Shown in pieces: positions 8,559 through 18,142 of a stretch of DNA of 64,000 nt. Both the position numbers and the translations under genes were made by a program. The notes under the pieces were generated by a model. The model was not told the origin of the DNA and ran no database searches. It saw only the letters and a list, made by a program, of their open reading frames with translations. Source of the DNA: an uncultured Clostridia bacterium (GTDB lineage: Bacteria; Bacillota; Clostridia; TANB77; CAG-508); the NCBI GenBank assembly GCA_934182465.1, contig CAKPRG010000001.1:1-64000 (forward strand). Reading direction: 5' to 3'. Numbering within the stretch: the stretch's first letter is position 1; every line of letters starts with the position of its first letter.

Positions 8559-10883
8559 TTACACCTCTCCTGTTGTTTCCTCAATTTTGGTTGTCATCAA
8601 CTTATACAATTTAGTATCTTTTGGAAATTTATTTTTAAATGGAATAAGCGAGTTTCTAATTTTAATTAGTCCCTCGCCACTTCCAACATTTGTTATAAAT
8701 CCTTTTTCCATTTCTGATATTTTCAAACATTCTACTAATTTTTCTCTATCAGTTGCAGATTGATTAAGCATTATTATCAATTCACTATTTGAAAACATTG
8801 TACTTGATTTTTCTCTTTTCAAAATTTCTTCTATATTTTGAGTTATACCTGTTGCACATCCTCCATATTTTCTTATTCTTTTCCATAAGGTTGATATGAA
8901 ATTTGCAGTATAATCATATTTGAATAATAAATATATTTCATCTATAAAAATATATGTTCTTTTTCCCTCTTGTCTATTTTTTGAAATTCTATTTATAATA
9001 CTATCGAGAATAACTAACATTCCTATTGGTAATAGTTGTTCTCCTAAATCCATAATATCATAACAAATAATTCTATTGTTTGTTTCTACATTTGTTTGTT
9101 TTGCAAATGTATTTAAACTTCCTTTTGTAAACAATTCTAATCCTAAAGCAATATCTTTTGCCTCTTTTTCTTCTTGTCTTAATAACACATCTCTAAAATC
9201 GTTAAGTGTTGGTGGTGTTCCTTGAAAATTGCCCTGTTCATAATACTTATAAACTTCTGTGGTACATCTGTCTATTATAGCCTCTTGACTTGGTGTTATA
9301 TTCTTTAAAATTTGCTCACACAAAGAAAGTATAAATTCAGATTTTGCAACTAATGGTTTCTTATCATCATAATTCTTATTCATATCTAAAGCATTTATAT
9401 GATTATCACTTGTTGCTGATATTTTTATAACTTCCCCACCTAATTCTTTAATAAGTGGTTTGTATTCCGCTTCTGGATCTATGACAATAATATCTGCATC
9501 TTTTTCTCTCAATGCTATTGATGTTATTTCTTGTTTTGCAGTAAAAGATTTTCCACTACCACTAACTCCTAAAATAAATGAGTTTCCATTTTGTAATTGT
9601 TTTCTATCAATTAAAATCATATTTTTTGAAATAACATTTTTTCCATAATAAATGCCTTGTGTATCTTGAATTTCTTGCACTTTAAATGGCATAAATACTG
9701 CTAAACTTTCTGTTGTTAATGTTCTTTTTGCATTTATTCTTTTTACTCCAGAGGGCATTACTGTACTTAATCCATCATATTGTTGATATTTTAAAGTTAC
9801 CAATTGACACATGTGTTTACTTGCTGTCGAAATCAAACTTTCTGTATCATTATCCAATTCTTCTTTGCTATCAGCAGTATGAACTATCGTTAGTGTTCCA
9901 TAAAACATTCTTTGATCTCTTGAAATTAAATCATCTAGCATCTCTCTACTTTCTTCTCTCTGTTTTTCCATATCAAAAGGTAGAACTGCAGAATAATTAT
10001 TATTCTCATTTTGTCGCCTTTGCCAATTTGCTATATTAGTTTCTACTCCTAATCTTACTCTTTCTGCTTTTTTTATGGCTTCTTCCATTGGTACTGGTTT
10101 TATATCAATACTTAACATCATATTTTTATTTAAGTCTGTTAGTTCTGATATAATATTATCTCTTATAAAAGTAGCATACTCTTTGAGATATAATACTCTA
10201 CCGTATCTATCTCCCATTTTGAAATAATCTGATTTAAACTCAAAAGTATTCGGACAAATATAGTCTTTAAAACTATGTCCTTTTTTCATACATTGTTTTA
10301 TATCAAATTTATATAAATCTTCTTCTCCCACTCTATAAAAATCATAAAAAATTCTTAATCTCTCATTTATATCTAGTTCTGTAAGTTTTGACCCTAATTT
10401 TGAGAAATTGTTTGCTAGTTCTGTACCTGTTCTTGAAAAATAATTTCTTGATTCTTCTATATTTTTCTTATCTATTGAAATTGTCAATAATTTTTCTTGT
10501 ATAATTCCGTTTGAATCCATAGAATTACTTGCAAGTATTTCATTATATTCTTTTCTATATTCTGACAAATTATCATTTCCAACATCTAATTTCATTTTAT
10601 TATCAAAGTCTACTTTATTTAATTTTCTATTTATAATTGTTAGTTTTGGATCAGAGCCACAATCCAATAAATTTAATATACTCCCATATCCTAAAAACAT
10701 TGTTTCTTTATCTTCTTGTCCTGCAACTGCATAATTCACATCTGTAAACCTAAATGTTTTTGAATACTGTTTTTTTCCTATTTCAAATGTTCCATCTTCA
10801 TACACAGCCCTAATAGGTATTGCTTGTTGCACACTTTTAGGAATTTTTACTCTTTCTTTTTTTCTTCCTTTTAAAAATAACAC
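8559..10883 (-). CDS. virB4: VirB4/TraE-type conjugation ATPase
   Basis: About 774 residues. The C-terminal ATPase domain holds Walker A LGVSGSGKSF (about residue 440), Walker B-like TYIFIDEIYLLF, and the ATGITQNIEEIL motif typical of VirB4 proteins. It powers assembly and transport of the mating channel at the membrane. It overlaps prgI. The GTG at 10883 has GGAGGA eight bases upstream and is preferred over the ATG at 10907. Walker A here is intact with no extra base, unlike that of VirD4, so this gene is not under the CGG frameshift system. Confidence 0.93.
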   Translation of the reverse strand: MLFLKGRKKERVKIPKSVQQAIPIRAVYEDGTFEIGKKQYSKTFRFTDVNYAVAGQEDKETMFLGYGSILNLLDCGSDPKLTIINRKLNKVDFDNKMKLDVGNDNLSEYRKEYNEILASNSMDSNGIIQEKLLTISIDKKNIEESRNYFSRTGTELANNFSKLGSKLTELDINERLRIFYDFYRVGEEDLYKFDIKQCMKKGHSFKDYICPNTFEFKSDYFKMGDRYGRVLYLKEYATFIRDNIISELTDLNKNMMLSIDIKPVPMEEAIKKAERVRLGVETNIANWQRRQNENNNYSAVLPFDMEKQREESREMLDDLISRDQRMFYGTLTIVHTADSKEELDNDTESLISTASKHMCQLVTLKYQQYDGLSTVMPSGVKRINAKRTLTTESLAVFMPFKVQEIQDTQGIYYGKNVISKNMILIDRKQLQNGNSFILGVSGSGKSFTAKQEITSIALREKDADIIVIDPEAEYKPLIKELGGEVIKISATSDNHINALDMNKNYDDKKPLVAKSEFILSLCEQILKNITPSQEAIIDRCTTEVYKYYEQGNFQGTPPTLNDFRDVLLRQEEKEAKDIALGLELFTKGSLNTFAKQTNVETNNRIICYDIMDLGEQLLPIGMLVILDSIINRISKNRQEGKRTYIFIDEIYLLFKYDYTANFISTLWKRIRKYGGCATGITQNIEEILKREKSSTMFSNSELIIMLNQSATDREKLVECLKISEMEKGFITNVGSGEGLIKIRNSLIPFKNKFPKDTKLYKLMTTKIEETTGEV

Positions 10884-11238
10884 TTTTCTTCTCCTCCATT
10901 TCTTCATCTTTAATTTCTTGCTTTAAAAGTTCCTCATAAAAGTTATATGGTTTAAAAAAAAGAACTCTTGGCATCAATATTTCTGATTTAATCCACGCTA
11001 TTACAAATTCTTCTGCATTCATTCCATTATATTTTACAAAACCCAGTAGTCCAAAAGGTGCTGCACCTAAAATACATACCCACGATAATGTTTCTATTCC
11101 AAAATGTTCTCGCAATAAAAAATATAATACTACTGCTACACCACAAGCCAGAGCAGAAAAAATGAACTGCCTTAATGACAGTCCAAAAAATACAGATTCG
11201 GTATAATTACCTATCTCTTTATTAACTTTAATTTCCAC
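10837..11238 (-). CDS. PrgI family conjugation membrane protein
   Basis: The product has 133 residues with two close membrane helices (about 28-45 and 50-70). The N-terminus MEIKVNKEIGNYTESVFFGLSLRQ is close to the family's usual opening, and an FGLLGFVKYNGMNAEEF stretch follows the helices. PrgI proteins (VirB3-like) lie directly before virB4 in Gram-positive ICEs and plasmids, as here, and take part in the mating channel. The end overlaps the start of virB4 and the start touches the stop of 11238-12119, indicating tight translational coupling. Confidence 0.9.
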   Translation of the reverse strand: MEIKVNKEIGNYTESVFFGLSLRQFIFSALACGVAVVLYFLLREHFGIETLSWVCILGAAPFGLLGFVKYNGMNAEEFVIAWIKSEILMPRVLFFKPYNFYEELLKQEIKDEEMEEKKSVIFKRKKKRKSKNS

Positions 11239-12119
11239 TATTTATCTCCTCCTAATACATCTTTATTTTTGATTTTTTCTTTTGTATGTTTTTTATTTTT
11301 TTGGTATTCTTCATCTACTTTATCTTTTATTTTTTCAAAGCATTCACTAATTTTTGTACTTCCTCTTGTATAGTTTCTGGTTATATAATCACCATTTCCA
11401 AAATTATAACTCTCTAACTTATTATTTATAAATCCTTTTGTTGCAAGTGGTATATCAATACCATATTGTTTTGCTAAATATAAAAAGTTATTTTGAGTTA
11501 CCTTTCCCCCATAATAATTGCATTCTTTATAATAATCATAATCTTCTGAAACAACTACATCTCCTAGATGAATTTTTGTTTTCATTTCTGTGATTTTGTT
11601 TTCAAATATTTCATTTACTATGTCCATTTCTTCATTTTCCGCTTTCTCAATTCGCATTTTTTCTTTTTGCTTTTCCTTTTCACATTCCTGTAAAAAATTT
11701 GTCCTACTTAATTTTGCTTTTTCATATAGATTTGTATGATATTTTGAAATATATGCAAGTTCACATATATTAAAATATTTATTATTTGCTATCTTATTTT
11801 CAAATAATTTTTCTAAATTTTTATAAACATTCTTTACGTTATCGCAATATTCTTTTACTTCTGGTATTGTTTTATAACTATCTGCTCTTTTTAATATATC
11901 AAATCTTATTGGTAGCGTTCCAAATTCCCAATATTTATTATCTTTATCTTTTATTAGCAAATCCGGATATACCCAATTTTTTCTTGATTTTGTTACTGCA
12001 ATTTCAACCCCATCATACATTATTTTGGAAACAACTCTATTTTTGTTATGAAGTTTATTATTTTCTATAAACCATACACTTTCTATTTCGTTTTTTTCTA
12101 TCATATCCTTACCTATCAT
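11238..12119 (-). CDS. ICE transfer-operon protein, unknown function
   Basis: The product has 293 residues, soluble-looking, with a basic, lysine-rich C-terminus and a charged helical middle (about 150-175). I recognise no domain. It lies between the TrbL-like gene and prgI, overlaps both neighbours by a few bases, and so is certainly part of the transfer operon. The start may be the ATG at 12104 instead, which follows an AGGTAAGG-like site. Confidence 0.6.
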   Translation of the reverse strand: MIGKDMIEKNEIESVWFIENNKLHNKNRVVSKIMYDGVEIAVTKSRKNWVYPDLLIKDKDNKYWEFGTLPIRFDILKRADSYKTIPEVKEYCDNVKNVYKNLEKLFENKIANNKYFNICELAYISKYHTNLYEKAKLSRTNFLQECEKEKQKEKMRIEKAENEEMDIVNEIFENKITEMKTKIHLGDVVVSEDYDYYKECNYYGGKVTQNNFLYLAKQYGIDIPLATKGFINNKLESYNFGNGDYITRNYTRGSTKISECFEKIKDKVDEEYQKNKKHTKEKIKNKDVLGGDK

Positions 12120-13128
12120 CCTTTCCCTTTATTCTATCTTTTTTATAATGTTTCATTGCATCATATACATCATCAAATTTTGTTGCTTTTTCAATTACTT
12201 CTTTTGAAATATTGTTTTCCTTACAATATTTCAAATATTTCTGCATTCCCTTTTTGCTATCAATTCTTTCTGGATACCTATCCTCTATATAATTCCATAT
12301 ATCACAATGAAGATATAAATTATTAGAATTATACATTTGGTAATTATTTTCTAAATAATCAAATAAATGTGTTTCGTAATCAAATTGCCATTTTTCTAAA
12401 GTTTTTATTTTATCATCTAATCTTTTAATATATGGATTTATAAAACAAAACGTTTCTGAATCCATATCAGCCATTACTACTACTGAATTTTTTGGATTTT
12501 TGTTATTTATCAATATATACGCTTCTTCCATTGTCTTCGTATCACTTATTAAATATTTATCCCACAGAAAATTTTTTGTTTCTTTTTGTTGCAATATTTC
12601 ATTCACATCCTTTAATATATTTTCTTTTACTTCTTCTAATGAGTTGCCTTTATTTTCTTCATACTCAACAAAATGAGCGTGAATTTTCAAATATTTCATT
12701 GTGCCAATCTTGTCATATTTATATAGTTCTTCCATTTTAAATTTTGCAAACATAAGATTACAATAATCCAATATTTCATCCTCTATTAGTTTATCAATAA
12801 TCTCTTTGTCATTTTTGCTATCAACAAGAACACAATCTGGTGTTGGTACAGATGGGATTACTAATTCTACACCATTTTTTGTTATCTCTTTTACTTCTTT
12901 TGTTTCTTTATCTATCATTAAAACTTTTAAAAGTTTTGTTTTATTATAAGTGCATACTTTTAAAGTATATTCTTTATTTTTAAATTTTAAAGTTTCATTT
13001 GTATCATTTAATACCTTAATTGTTTTCTCGTAATCATTTTCTGTTAAATAACTATAAGAATTTAAAAATTCTTCTTTACTTAATTTATAAAAATCTCTCA
13101 TTTTTTCTTCATCATCTATAAAATCCAT
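12109..13128 (-). CDS. ICE transfer-operon protein, unknown function
   Basis: The product has 339 residues, acidic to neutral, with no membrane span or signal. A central stretch (VELVIPSVPTPDCVLVDS) and a region rich in aromatic residues (YNSNNLYLHCDIWNYIEDRYP) may be domain cores, but I do not recognise the family. The start follows a GAAAGGGAG ribosome site. It sits 17 bases behind the TrbL-like gene and overlaps 11238-12119, so it is cotranscribed with the channel genes. Confidence 0.6.
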   Translation of the reverse strand: MDFIDDEEKMRDFYKLSKEEFLNSYSYLTENDYEKTIKVLNDTNETLKFKNKEYTLKVCTYNKTKLLKVLMIDKETKEVKEITKNGVELVIPSVPTPDCVLVDSKNDKEIIDKLIEDEILDYCNLMFAKFKMEELYKYDKIGTMKYLKIHAHFVEYEENKGNSLEEVKENILKDVNEILQQKETKNFLWDKYLISDTKTMEEAYILINNKNPKNSVVVMADMDSETFCFINPYIKRLDDKIKTLEKWQFDYETHLFDYLENNYQMYNSNNLYLHCDIWNYIEDRYPERIDSKKGMQKYLKYCKENNISKEVIEKATKFDDVYDAMKHYKKDRIKGKDDR

Positions 13129-13144
13129 ATTTTCACTCCCTTTC

Positions 13145-13983
13145 CTATAATCCCATCATTTCACGCACAACTCGATCAGATGCTTTCACAGTACCAACTA
13201 AAACTAGCATATTAAATACTAATTCTCCAATATAACTCCATACTTGATTTACTGCTTGTGCCGAAGTATCAACAGATGGTGGAGAACTTGCAAATAGTGA
13301 AAATATAATACACGCTAACACTATAATTGCTCCCTCTAAACATACTGCACAATAACCTTTCAAAAAACTTTTTCCAACTTGTTGTGTAGGCTCTCCGTCC
13401 AAAAGTAGATAGTGGTATTGGTGCTAGTGCCGTATATAAATACATTTTAAAAAATCTACCATATACAGTTAAAATCATAATAAATGATAAAATTGTAATT
13501 AAAAGTCCTCCGAATCAAAGTAACTGCCCATAATGGAATGCTCTCAAAAAATCCACAAGATTCAATAGCATTTATCATTTCTTGTGGTAATGTTGTTTGT
13601 GCTGCATTTCCCAGTCCTGCCGTTTGCATTATAGTCTGCATAACTCCTTGTACTATCTTAAATATTCCAAGCATCAGTTCCAGACCATAAGTTATTACTG
13701 CTTTTGCTAAAGCAAACCTAATAAACAATTTTACAACTTGTTCTGGTTTTTTTACTTCTGCAAAACTACCACAAGTTTTTACAACTCCTACTAAAAAGAA
13801 TATCACAAGTAATGCTAATCCTATTGCTTGTACTGCTCCATTTATATTTACAATAACATTCCAAATAGTTCCACCTTTAAATTGGTCTGGACTTTGTGTT
13901 ATAAGTGTCCATATTTCATTTAATTTTCCATTCCAAGTATCAAGTGCGTTTTGTAAATTTCCTACTACCCAATTATCCGACAT
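13145..13983 (-). CDS. TrbL/VirB6-like mating-channel protein, read through two +1 CGG frameshifts
   Basis: In the plain reading this gene is three pieces (13456-13983, a middle piece from about 13478, and 13145-13402). Skipping one C at 13512 and one at 13397 gives a single protein of 278 residues with about six membrane spans, the usual size of the Gram-positive TrbL/VirB6-like channel. Across the joins one reads WAVTLIGGLLITILSF and PLSTFGGEPTQQVGKSF, both typical of the family. The recoded glycines are residues 158 and 196. No other lesion is present. It lies between the Maff2-like gene and 12109-13128. Without frameshifting only the first 157 residues plus a short tail would be made. Confidence 0.88.
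13395..13397 (-). other. +1 recoding site CGGA, TrbL-like Gly196
   Basis: Coding strand TTT GGA CGGA GAG CCT. Dropping the C gives F-G-G-E-P, the conserved sequence that precedes TQQVGKSF. CGG is in frame with the restored upstream frame. Confidence 0.88.
13510..13512 (-). other. +1 recoding site CGGA, TrbL-like Gly158
   Basis: Coding strand TTG ATT CGGA GGA CTT. Dropping the C gives L-I-G-G-L, continuing into a clean membrane span. CGG is in frame with the ATG at 13983. Confidence 0.88.
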
Positions 13984-14051
13984 TCCTTTATCGCCTCCTT
14001 ATATATTTTTAGGCAAGTCCTACTCTTTAGAACTTGCCTATTCTCTTATTT

Positions 14052-14387
14052 TTACCCTCCAGTAATTAGGTCTAATATTTCTTTTGCAAATGTTATTATT
14101 ACACCTCCTGCAACAGTAAGAAATCCATTTGCTCTTTGACTTGCATCGTGACTTTTTAATGCTAATCCTACTTGAACTATACCCCAACCTAAAAGTATCA
14201 TTCCTATTGCTCTTATAACTCCAAAAATAAATGTTGATAAATTATTTATAACACTTAATGGATCATCTGCTGCAAAAACATTACTTGCTTGTGCTATATT
14301 TAAAACAACTACATATCCACCTATTAAGGCTACTCTTTTTAAAATTTTACTAATTTTGTTCATTTTCTCTTTTTCTTTCATTTTCAA
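14052..14387 (-). CDS. Maff2-family/VirB2-like small membrane protein
   Basis: The product has 111 residues with an N-terminal signal-like helix and two further spans around a short loop. The sequence IGMILLGWGIVQVGLALKSH with DASQRANGFLTVAGG closely follows the Maff2 family found in Tn1549-like elements, which is thought to act as a pilin-like or channel subunit. It lies between virD4 and the TrbL-like gene, the normal order. Its start overlaps the end of virD4; a start at the ATG a few codons downstream (14363) is also possible. Confidence 0.85.
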   Translation of the reverse strand: MKMKEKEKMNKISKILKRVALIGGYVVVLNIAQASNVFAADDPLSVINNLSTFIFGVIRAIGMILLGWGIVQVGLALKSHDASQRANGFLTVAGGVIITFAKEILDLITGG

Positions 14388-16196
14388 AATCCTCCATTTT
14401 TATATAATTTTCAATATCTTCTTCTGAAAGAAGTTCGTATGTTATATTTTTAATTTCTTCCATTTCATCTTTTGTATTTTTCAATTTTTCTAAATCTTCT
14501 AATGTCAATGGTGCTATTGTACCTGTTGCTCTATCCACTACTCCGTGTTCATAAAATTGTCCATTACCATCTGCGGTATATTTTACATTCGGATGTTTCA
14601 AAATATCATATTTAAAATCTATAACTGGTTTTTCTCCTCTTATTAGAAGAATTGCTTTCTCATTTGGCAACATTCTAACTTCATCAGCAGTTAAAAGTTC
14701 TCTACCTGTTTGTTGATAATTTGTGGAATAATTACCACTATGACCTGTTGATTTTCCAAATGTATTTGTATCTATTGTTTCTTTTCCGTAGCAATTCCGT
14801 TACATATTTGTGTGTACTTTGTTCATTTCCGTCCGTAAATATAAAAACTCATCACAGTTTCCGCACTATTGATTCCCATTGTTTTTCAAATAGTGCTTTT
14901 AATTGTGATAAGTTTTGTAAAATTATAGAAACAAATACATTTCTTGACCTCATAACAGATAAAATCTTGTCAAAATCATCTGGTAATGCTACATTTGCAA
15001 ATTCATCCATCAAAAAATGTACTGGTATTGGCAATGCTCCCTTATATTTGTTATCTGCTCTATAAAATGCGTTTTGAAATATTTGTGTATATAATATACT
15101 AACTAAAAAGTTATAAGATGTATTACTATCTGGTATAACTGCAAATACACAAATTTTTTCTTCTCCTAATTTATCTAGTTCCAATTCGTCTGTCATTGTT
15201 AAACTTGCTATTTCATCAATATTAAATTTCTCCAATTTTGAAGATAATGTTACTTGTATTGATTTTAAAGTTCTTCCTGCTCCACTATGATAGTCTTTAT
15301 AATACTTTACTGCTATATGGTCTGGATTTCTAAATTCTAACCTTTTGAACAAAATATCAAGTGGACTTTCATAATCTTCATCATCTTCTTTTGGTTTTCC
15401 TGCTCTTAACATTTCTCCAACCATTGCAAAGTTTTGTTCTTCTTCTGGTGCTTCATATTTTAGATAAAATATCAATGCCGACAATAACATTTGTGCAGCA
15501 ATATCCCAAAACGGATCTGACGAACTACTTCCTTTCGGTGTTGTACTTTTAAATAAATTGGATACTAATTTTTGCACATCATTATCATCTTGTATATATT
15601 TAAAAGGGTTATAGCAATGACTTAATCTAGGTGTAACTAAATCTAATACTTTTACCTTATATCCTTCTTTTTCCAATAAATTTCCTGTATCCCTTAAAAT
15701 TTCGCCTTTAGGGTCTAGTACAACAAATGAGCAATTACATTGCATAATATTAGGTTTTACAAAAAATCTTGTTTTCCCTGCTCCGACTACCACCACAAAC
15801 AACAGTATTTAAGTTTCTTCTATGTTTTTGTGCTTTTAGTCCTATTTTTACATTTTGGGTTAATAATTTGTTTTGATTTTCTGGTTGTTGCATATATTTT
15901 TTATTTACTTGTTTTGCATTGCCCCATACTGCAGAACCGTATTCTTCTCCTCGCCTGTAATTTCTTCTAGTTGATATATATATTCCTATTCCCAAAGCAT
16001 ACGCACATAAAAAAATAAAGACAGTTTTTAAACTATCCTTACAAAATTCTATACTATATGGTTTATTCATTTTCTCTGGTAATTTTGAAATAATTTCTAC
16101 TATTCCACCACTTATATATGGTGCAATTAGTAATGCCAACCATATTATTACAATTCCTCCAAAACAAATTAAAAAAATATTTGTTTTATCTTTCAT
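14350..16196 (-). CDS. virD4: VirD4/TcpA-type coupling protein, read through five +1 CGG frameshifts
   Basis: Plain reading gives fragments (15750-16196, 14852-15802 and 14350-14673) and a gap. Skipping one C at each of 15785, 14863, 14835, 14831 and 14788 yields one protein of 613 residues, the normal length. It has two N-terminal spans (about 8-28 and 55-75), Walker A VCGGSGAGKTRF (about 133-145), Walker B region VHFLMDEFANV, and the C-terminal family block IVGNCDEFLYLGGNE then KYVTELLGKETIDT. The recoded glycines are residues 138, 445, 454, 455 and 469. Two sites are adjacent. Coupling proteins bring the relaxase-DNA complex to the channel, so transfer depends on this gene. The ATG at 16196 overlaps the preceding gene by 11 bases. 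Confidence 0.93.
14786..14788 (-). other. +1 recoding site CGGA, VirD4 Gly469
   Basis: Coding strand TTG CTA CGGA AAA GAA. Dropping the C gives E-L-L-G-K-E-T, a conserved VirD4 stretch. A nearby ACG GAA (Thr-Glu, 14797-14799) also contains CGG but out of frame and is not recoded. Confidence 0.88.
14829..14835 (-). other. Tandem +1 recoding sites CGGA CGGA, VirD4 Gly454-Gly455
   Basis: Coding strand TTA CGGA CGGA AAT. Two consecutive quadruplets replace the conserved Gly-Gly of FLYLGGNEQ. Two net +1 events with no codon between them fit four-base decoding better than slippage of the preceding tRNA. Confidence 0.9.
14861..14863 (-). other. +1 recoding site CGGA, VirD4 Gly445
   Basis: Coding strand ATA GTG CGGA AAC TGT. 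Dropping the C gives S-I-V-G-N-C-D, the conserved start of the C-terminal VirD4 block. Without the shift, translation stops three codons later. Confidence 0.9.
15783..15785 (-). other. +1 recoding site CGGA in Walker A, VirD4 Gly138
   Basis: Coding strand GGT AGT CGGA GCA GGG AAA ACA. Dropping the C gives G-S-G-A-G-K-T, the complete nucleotide-binding loop. CGG is in frame with the ATG at 16196. Confidence 0.92.
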
Positions 16197-16386
16197 CTCT
16201 ATCTTTATCCTTTTTAAACAATGATTTTTTCTTTGTTGGGGCATTTATAATTTTTTGCAATATTTCTGTTATAAATTCATCATCTTTCTGTTCTTGTATA
16301 ATTTTTGTTCTTTGATCATTTATAATGTTGACTATTGCTCTATGCTCATATTGGTCAAGTTCTAAAACTCTTTTTTCCTCACTCAT
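16186..16386 (-). CDS. Small ICE protein, unknown function
   Basis: The product has 66 residues, highly charged, starting MSEEKRVLELDQYEHRAIVN and ending in a lysine/arginine run. Small proteins of this kind sit before virD4 in Tn1549-like elements. It is cotranscribed: 9 bases behind the ArdC-like gene, and its end overlaps the start of virD4. No function can be assigned. Confidence 0.65.
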   Translation of the reverse strand: MSEEKRVLELDQYEHRAIVNIINDQRTKIIQEQKDDEFITEILQKIINAPTKKKSLFKKDKDRDER

Positions 16387-16395
16387 TTCTATTGC

Positions 16396-17283
16396 CTACC
16401 TTTCTGGAACTGTTTTATTCTTTTCCCTACTGCTCATATCAAAATAGTCTAACATTCTTGTATTTACTTTTTCAAAATTATCTCTAATCTTGTCTAGTTC
16501 CATTCTTATTCCTTTTCCATCTTTTTGGTTAGTTATTTCATTAGGTAATTCTTTAAAAACATAATTTGATACATCAATTCCATATCTTTTACAAATCATA
16601 TATGAAGTACAATAACTAATAAAATAATTCATATTGCTTTTTTCCTCGTCTTTTAGTTCTATATTTCCCATTTCTTGTGATAATGACTGAAACAAGGTTT
16701 CTCTATCCATTCCCTTGCAAACATATAATTTGTTATTTTCTTTATCGTACTCTGCACCTATTTCCCCACTTGGTAGTTTTTCTACTGCCTCTCTAGGTAC
16801 ATCACAATTATGCAAAAGTGCTTTTAATAAAACTCTATCTCCATAATTTATAACATTATCTTGTTTTGGTGCATTAGTTTGAGAAATATCATATACCACT
16901 TTTGGATTATAATATGTTGCTCCTTTATTCTTGACTGGCTCAAGTATCTTTATACCTTTAGCACTATTATTTAATTCTATCCCTTTTTCTAGCCACGCAT
17001 TTTTATCTTTTATGTGTGTACTATTTGGTGCTTTTTCCAATATAACCAAACTGTTTCCTACTGAATATTTTGAAAATCTACTTTGAACATCTAAATATTC
17101 TTTGAACTTATTTCCGTCATTTCCGACTATCATTGCCATTCTGTCCATTGTATCATATATATCTTGTCTATCTTTTCTTTGTTGTTCTTGCCAGTTATTT
17201 TGTCTTTTAGTATTATAATTTGTACTAAAGTTGTTGTTTTTTCCTGTTCCTAGTATTTCATTCACTTCGTCATCTACCATCAT
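16396..17283 (-). CDS. ArdC-like N-terminal-domain protein (antirestriction/ssDNA-binding type)
   Basis: The product has 295 residues. Residues about 45-110 carry the ArdC/DUF1738-like pattern (FKEYLDVQSRFSKYSVGNSLVILEKAP, then an HIKDKNAWLEKG-type segment and GIKILEPV). This is the single-strand-DNA-binding half of ArdC antirestriction proteins, widespread in ICEs. No HExxH zinc-peptidase motif follows, so only the N-terminal function is expected, perhaps protection or handling of entering single-stranded DNA. Residues after 150 look helical. It is 2 bases from the PcfB-like gene, with an AAAGGAG ribosome site. Confidence 0.75.
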   Translation of the reverse strand: MMVDDEVNEILGTGKNNNFSTNYNTKRQNNWQEQQRKDRQDIYDTMDRMAMIVGNDGNKFKEYLDVQSRFSKYSVGNSLVILEKAPNSTHIKDKNAWLEKGIELNNSAKGIKILEPVKNKGATYYNPKVVYDISQTNAPKQDNVINYGDRVLLKALLHNCDVPREAVEKLPSGEIGAEYDKENNKLYVCKGMDRETLFQSLSQEMGNIELKDEEKSNMNYFISYCTSYMICKRYGIDVSNYVFKELPNEITNQKDGKGIRMELDKIRDNFEKVNTRMLDYFDMSSREKNKTVPER

Positions 17284-17284
17284 T

Positions 17285-18142
17285 TTATTTACTCCTTTCC
17301 TTTTTCATTTTTCTTTTCTTTTTTCTTGGCGTATTATACAAATGTTTTGGCTCTTTAAAATGCTTTCCCTTGTATTTTTCCTTTTCTTGTTTCTTATTTT
17401 TATTTTTATTTTCTTTTTCACTTTCTTTTTTTATTACTGTTTCTATTGGAATATCTTGTTTTTCTTGTTCTTTTTGTTCTAATTCTTTAGCATTTATTTC
17501 TTTTTCTATATCTTTTAGTTCTTTTTTTACTGATTTCTTTTCTTTTTTAGTATTCTCCGTTTTGTCTTCGACTTTGATATTTGAGGAAATCTCTAACGGA
17601 TTCTTTTCCTCCGTTTCTTTTGTATCATTACTGGGAATTTCCTGTTGCAAATCTTCTTTTGGCATAATATCATCTATAAATTGATCCTCCTCACTTTTTA
17701 CAACTTCTTCTACTTTTGTAGAAGAAACTTTATTTTTTTCTTGTTCTAATTCTCTTTTAATAGATGCAACATCTCTAAAGTTAAATCTTTCTGCTATCCT
17801 ATTCATTTTTGACGCATCTTCTTCTCTAACCATAATATCTACCATACCATCAATTTTGGAATTTTTTTTATCTGCTAAAGCACAATATAAAACTCCATAC
17901 TTTTTAGCCTCTTGGGAAAATTTTTTTAAATCTTCTGCTCTAATTGTAAATATTTTTAGCGGTTTTCCTGTCTTTAACATATTTGTAAGTCTTGTTTTTC
18001 CTTTTGTCTGTTGTTTATCTTTCATAATTGTATAAACCATAACTGCAATGTTTTTTGCTCCTGCCCCTGCAATTTTTAGTGCTACTTCCATTCCCTCTAA
18101 ACTTATTCTAACTACTTCTTCTGCTGAATCTGATGAGTTCAT
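17285..18142 (-). CDS. PcfB-family (DUF3801) relaxosome protein
   Basis: The product has 285 residues. The first 140 match PcfB/DUF3801: an alpha-helical start (EEVVRISLEGMEVALKIAGAGAKN), then KGKTRLTNMLKTGKPLKIF and a segment ending NRIAERFNF. The rest is a lysine/glutamate-rich, low-complexity tail. In pCF10-like systems PcfB-type proteins work next to the coupling protein and relaxase. The stop overlaps nothing downstream; the start overlaps the end of the relaxase gene by four bases (ATGA type), showing translational coupling. Confidence 0.85.
   Translation of the reverse strand: MNSSDSAEEVVRISLEGMEVALKIAGAGAKNIAVMVYTIMKDKQQTKGKTRLTNMLKTGKPLKIFTIRAEDLKKFSQEAKKYGVLYCALADKKNSKIDGMVDIMVREEDASKMNRIAERFNFRDVASIKRELEQEKNKVSSTKVEEVVKSEEDQFIDDIMPKEDLQQEIPSNDTKETEEKNPLEISSNIKVEDKTENTKKEKKSVKKELKDIEKEINAKELEQKEQEKQDIPIETVIKKESEKENKNKNKKQEKEKYKGKHFKEPKHLYNTPRKKKRKMKKERSK

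Noticed and set aside
14797..14799. CGG inside ACG GAA of virD4 as a further site
   Set aside because: It is out of frame and reads Thr-Glu, matching the family; removing a C there would destroy the frame.
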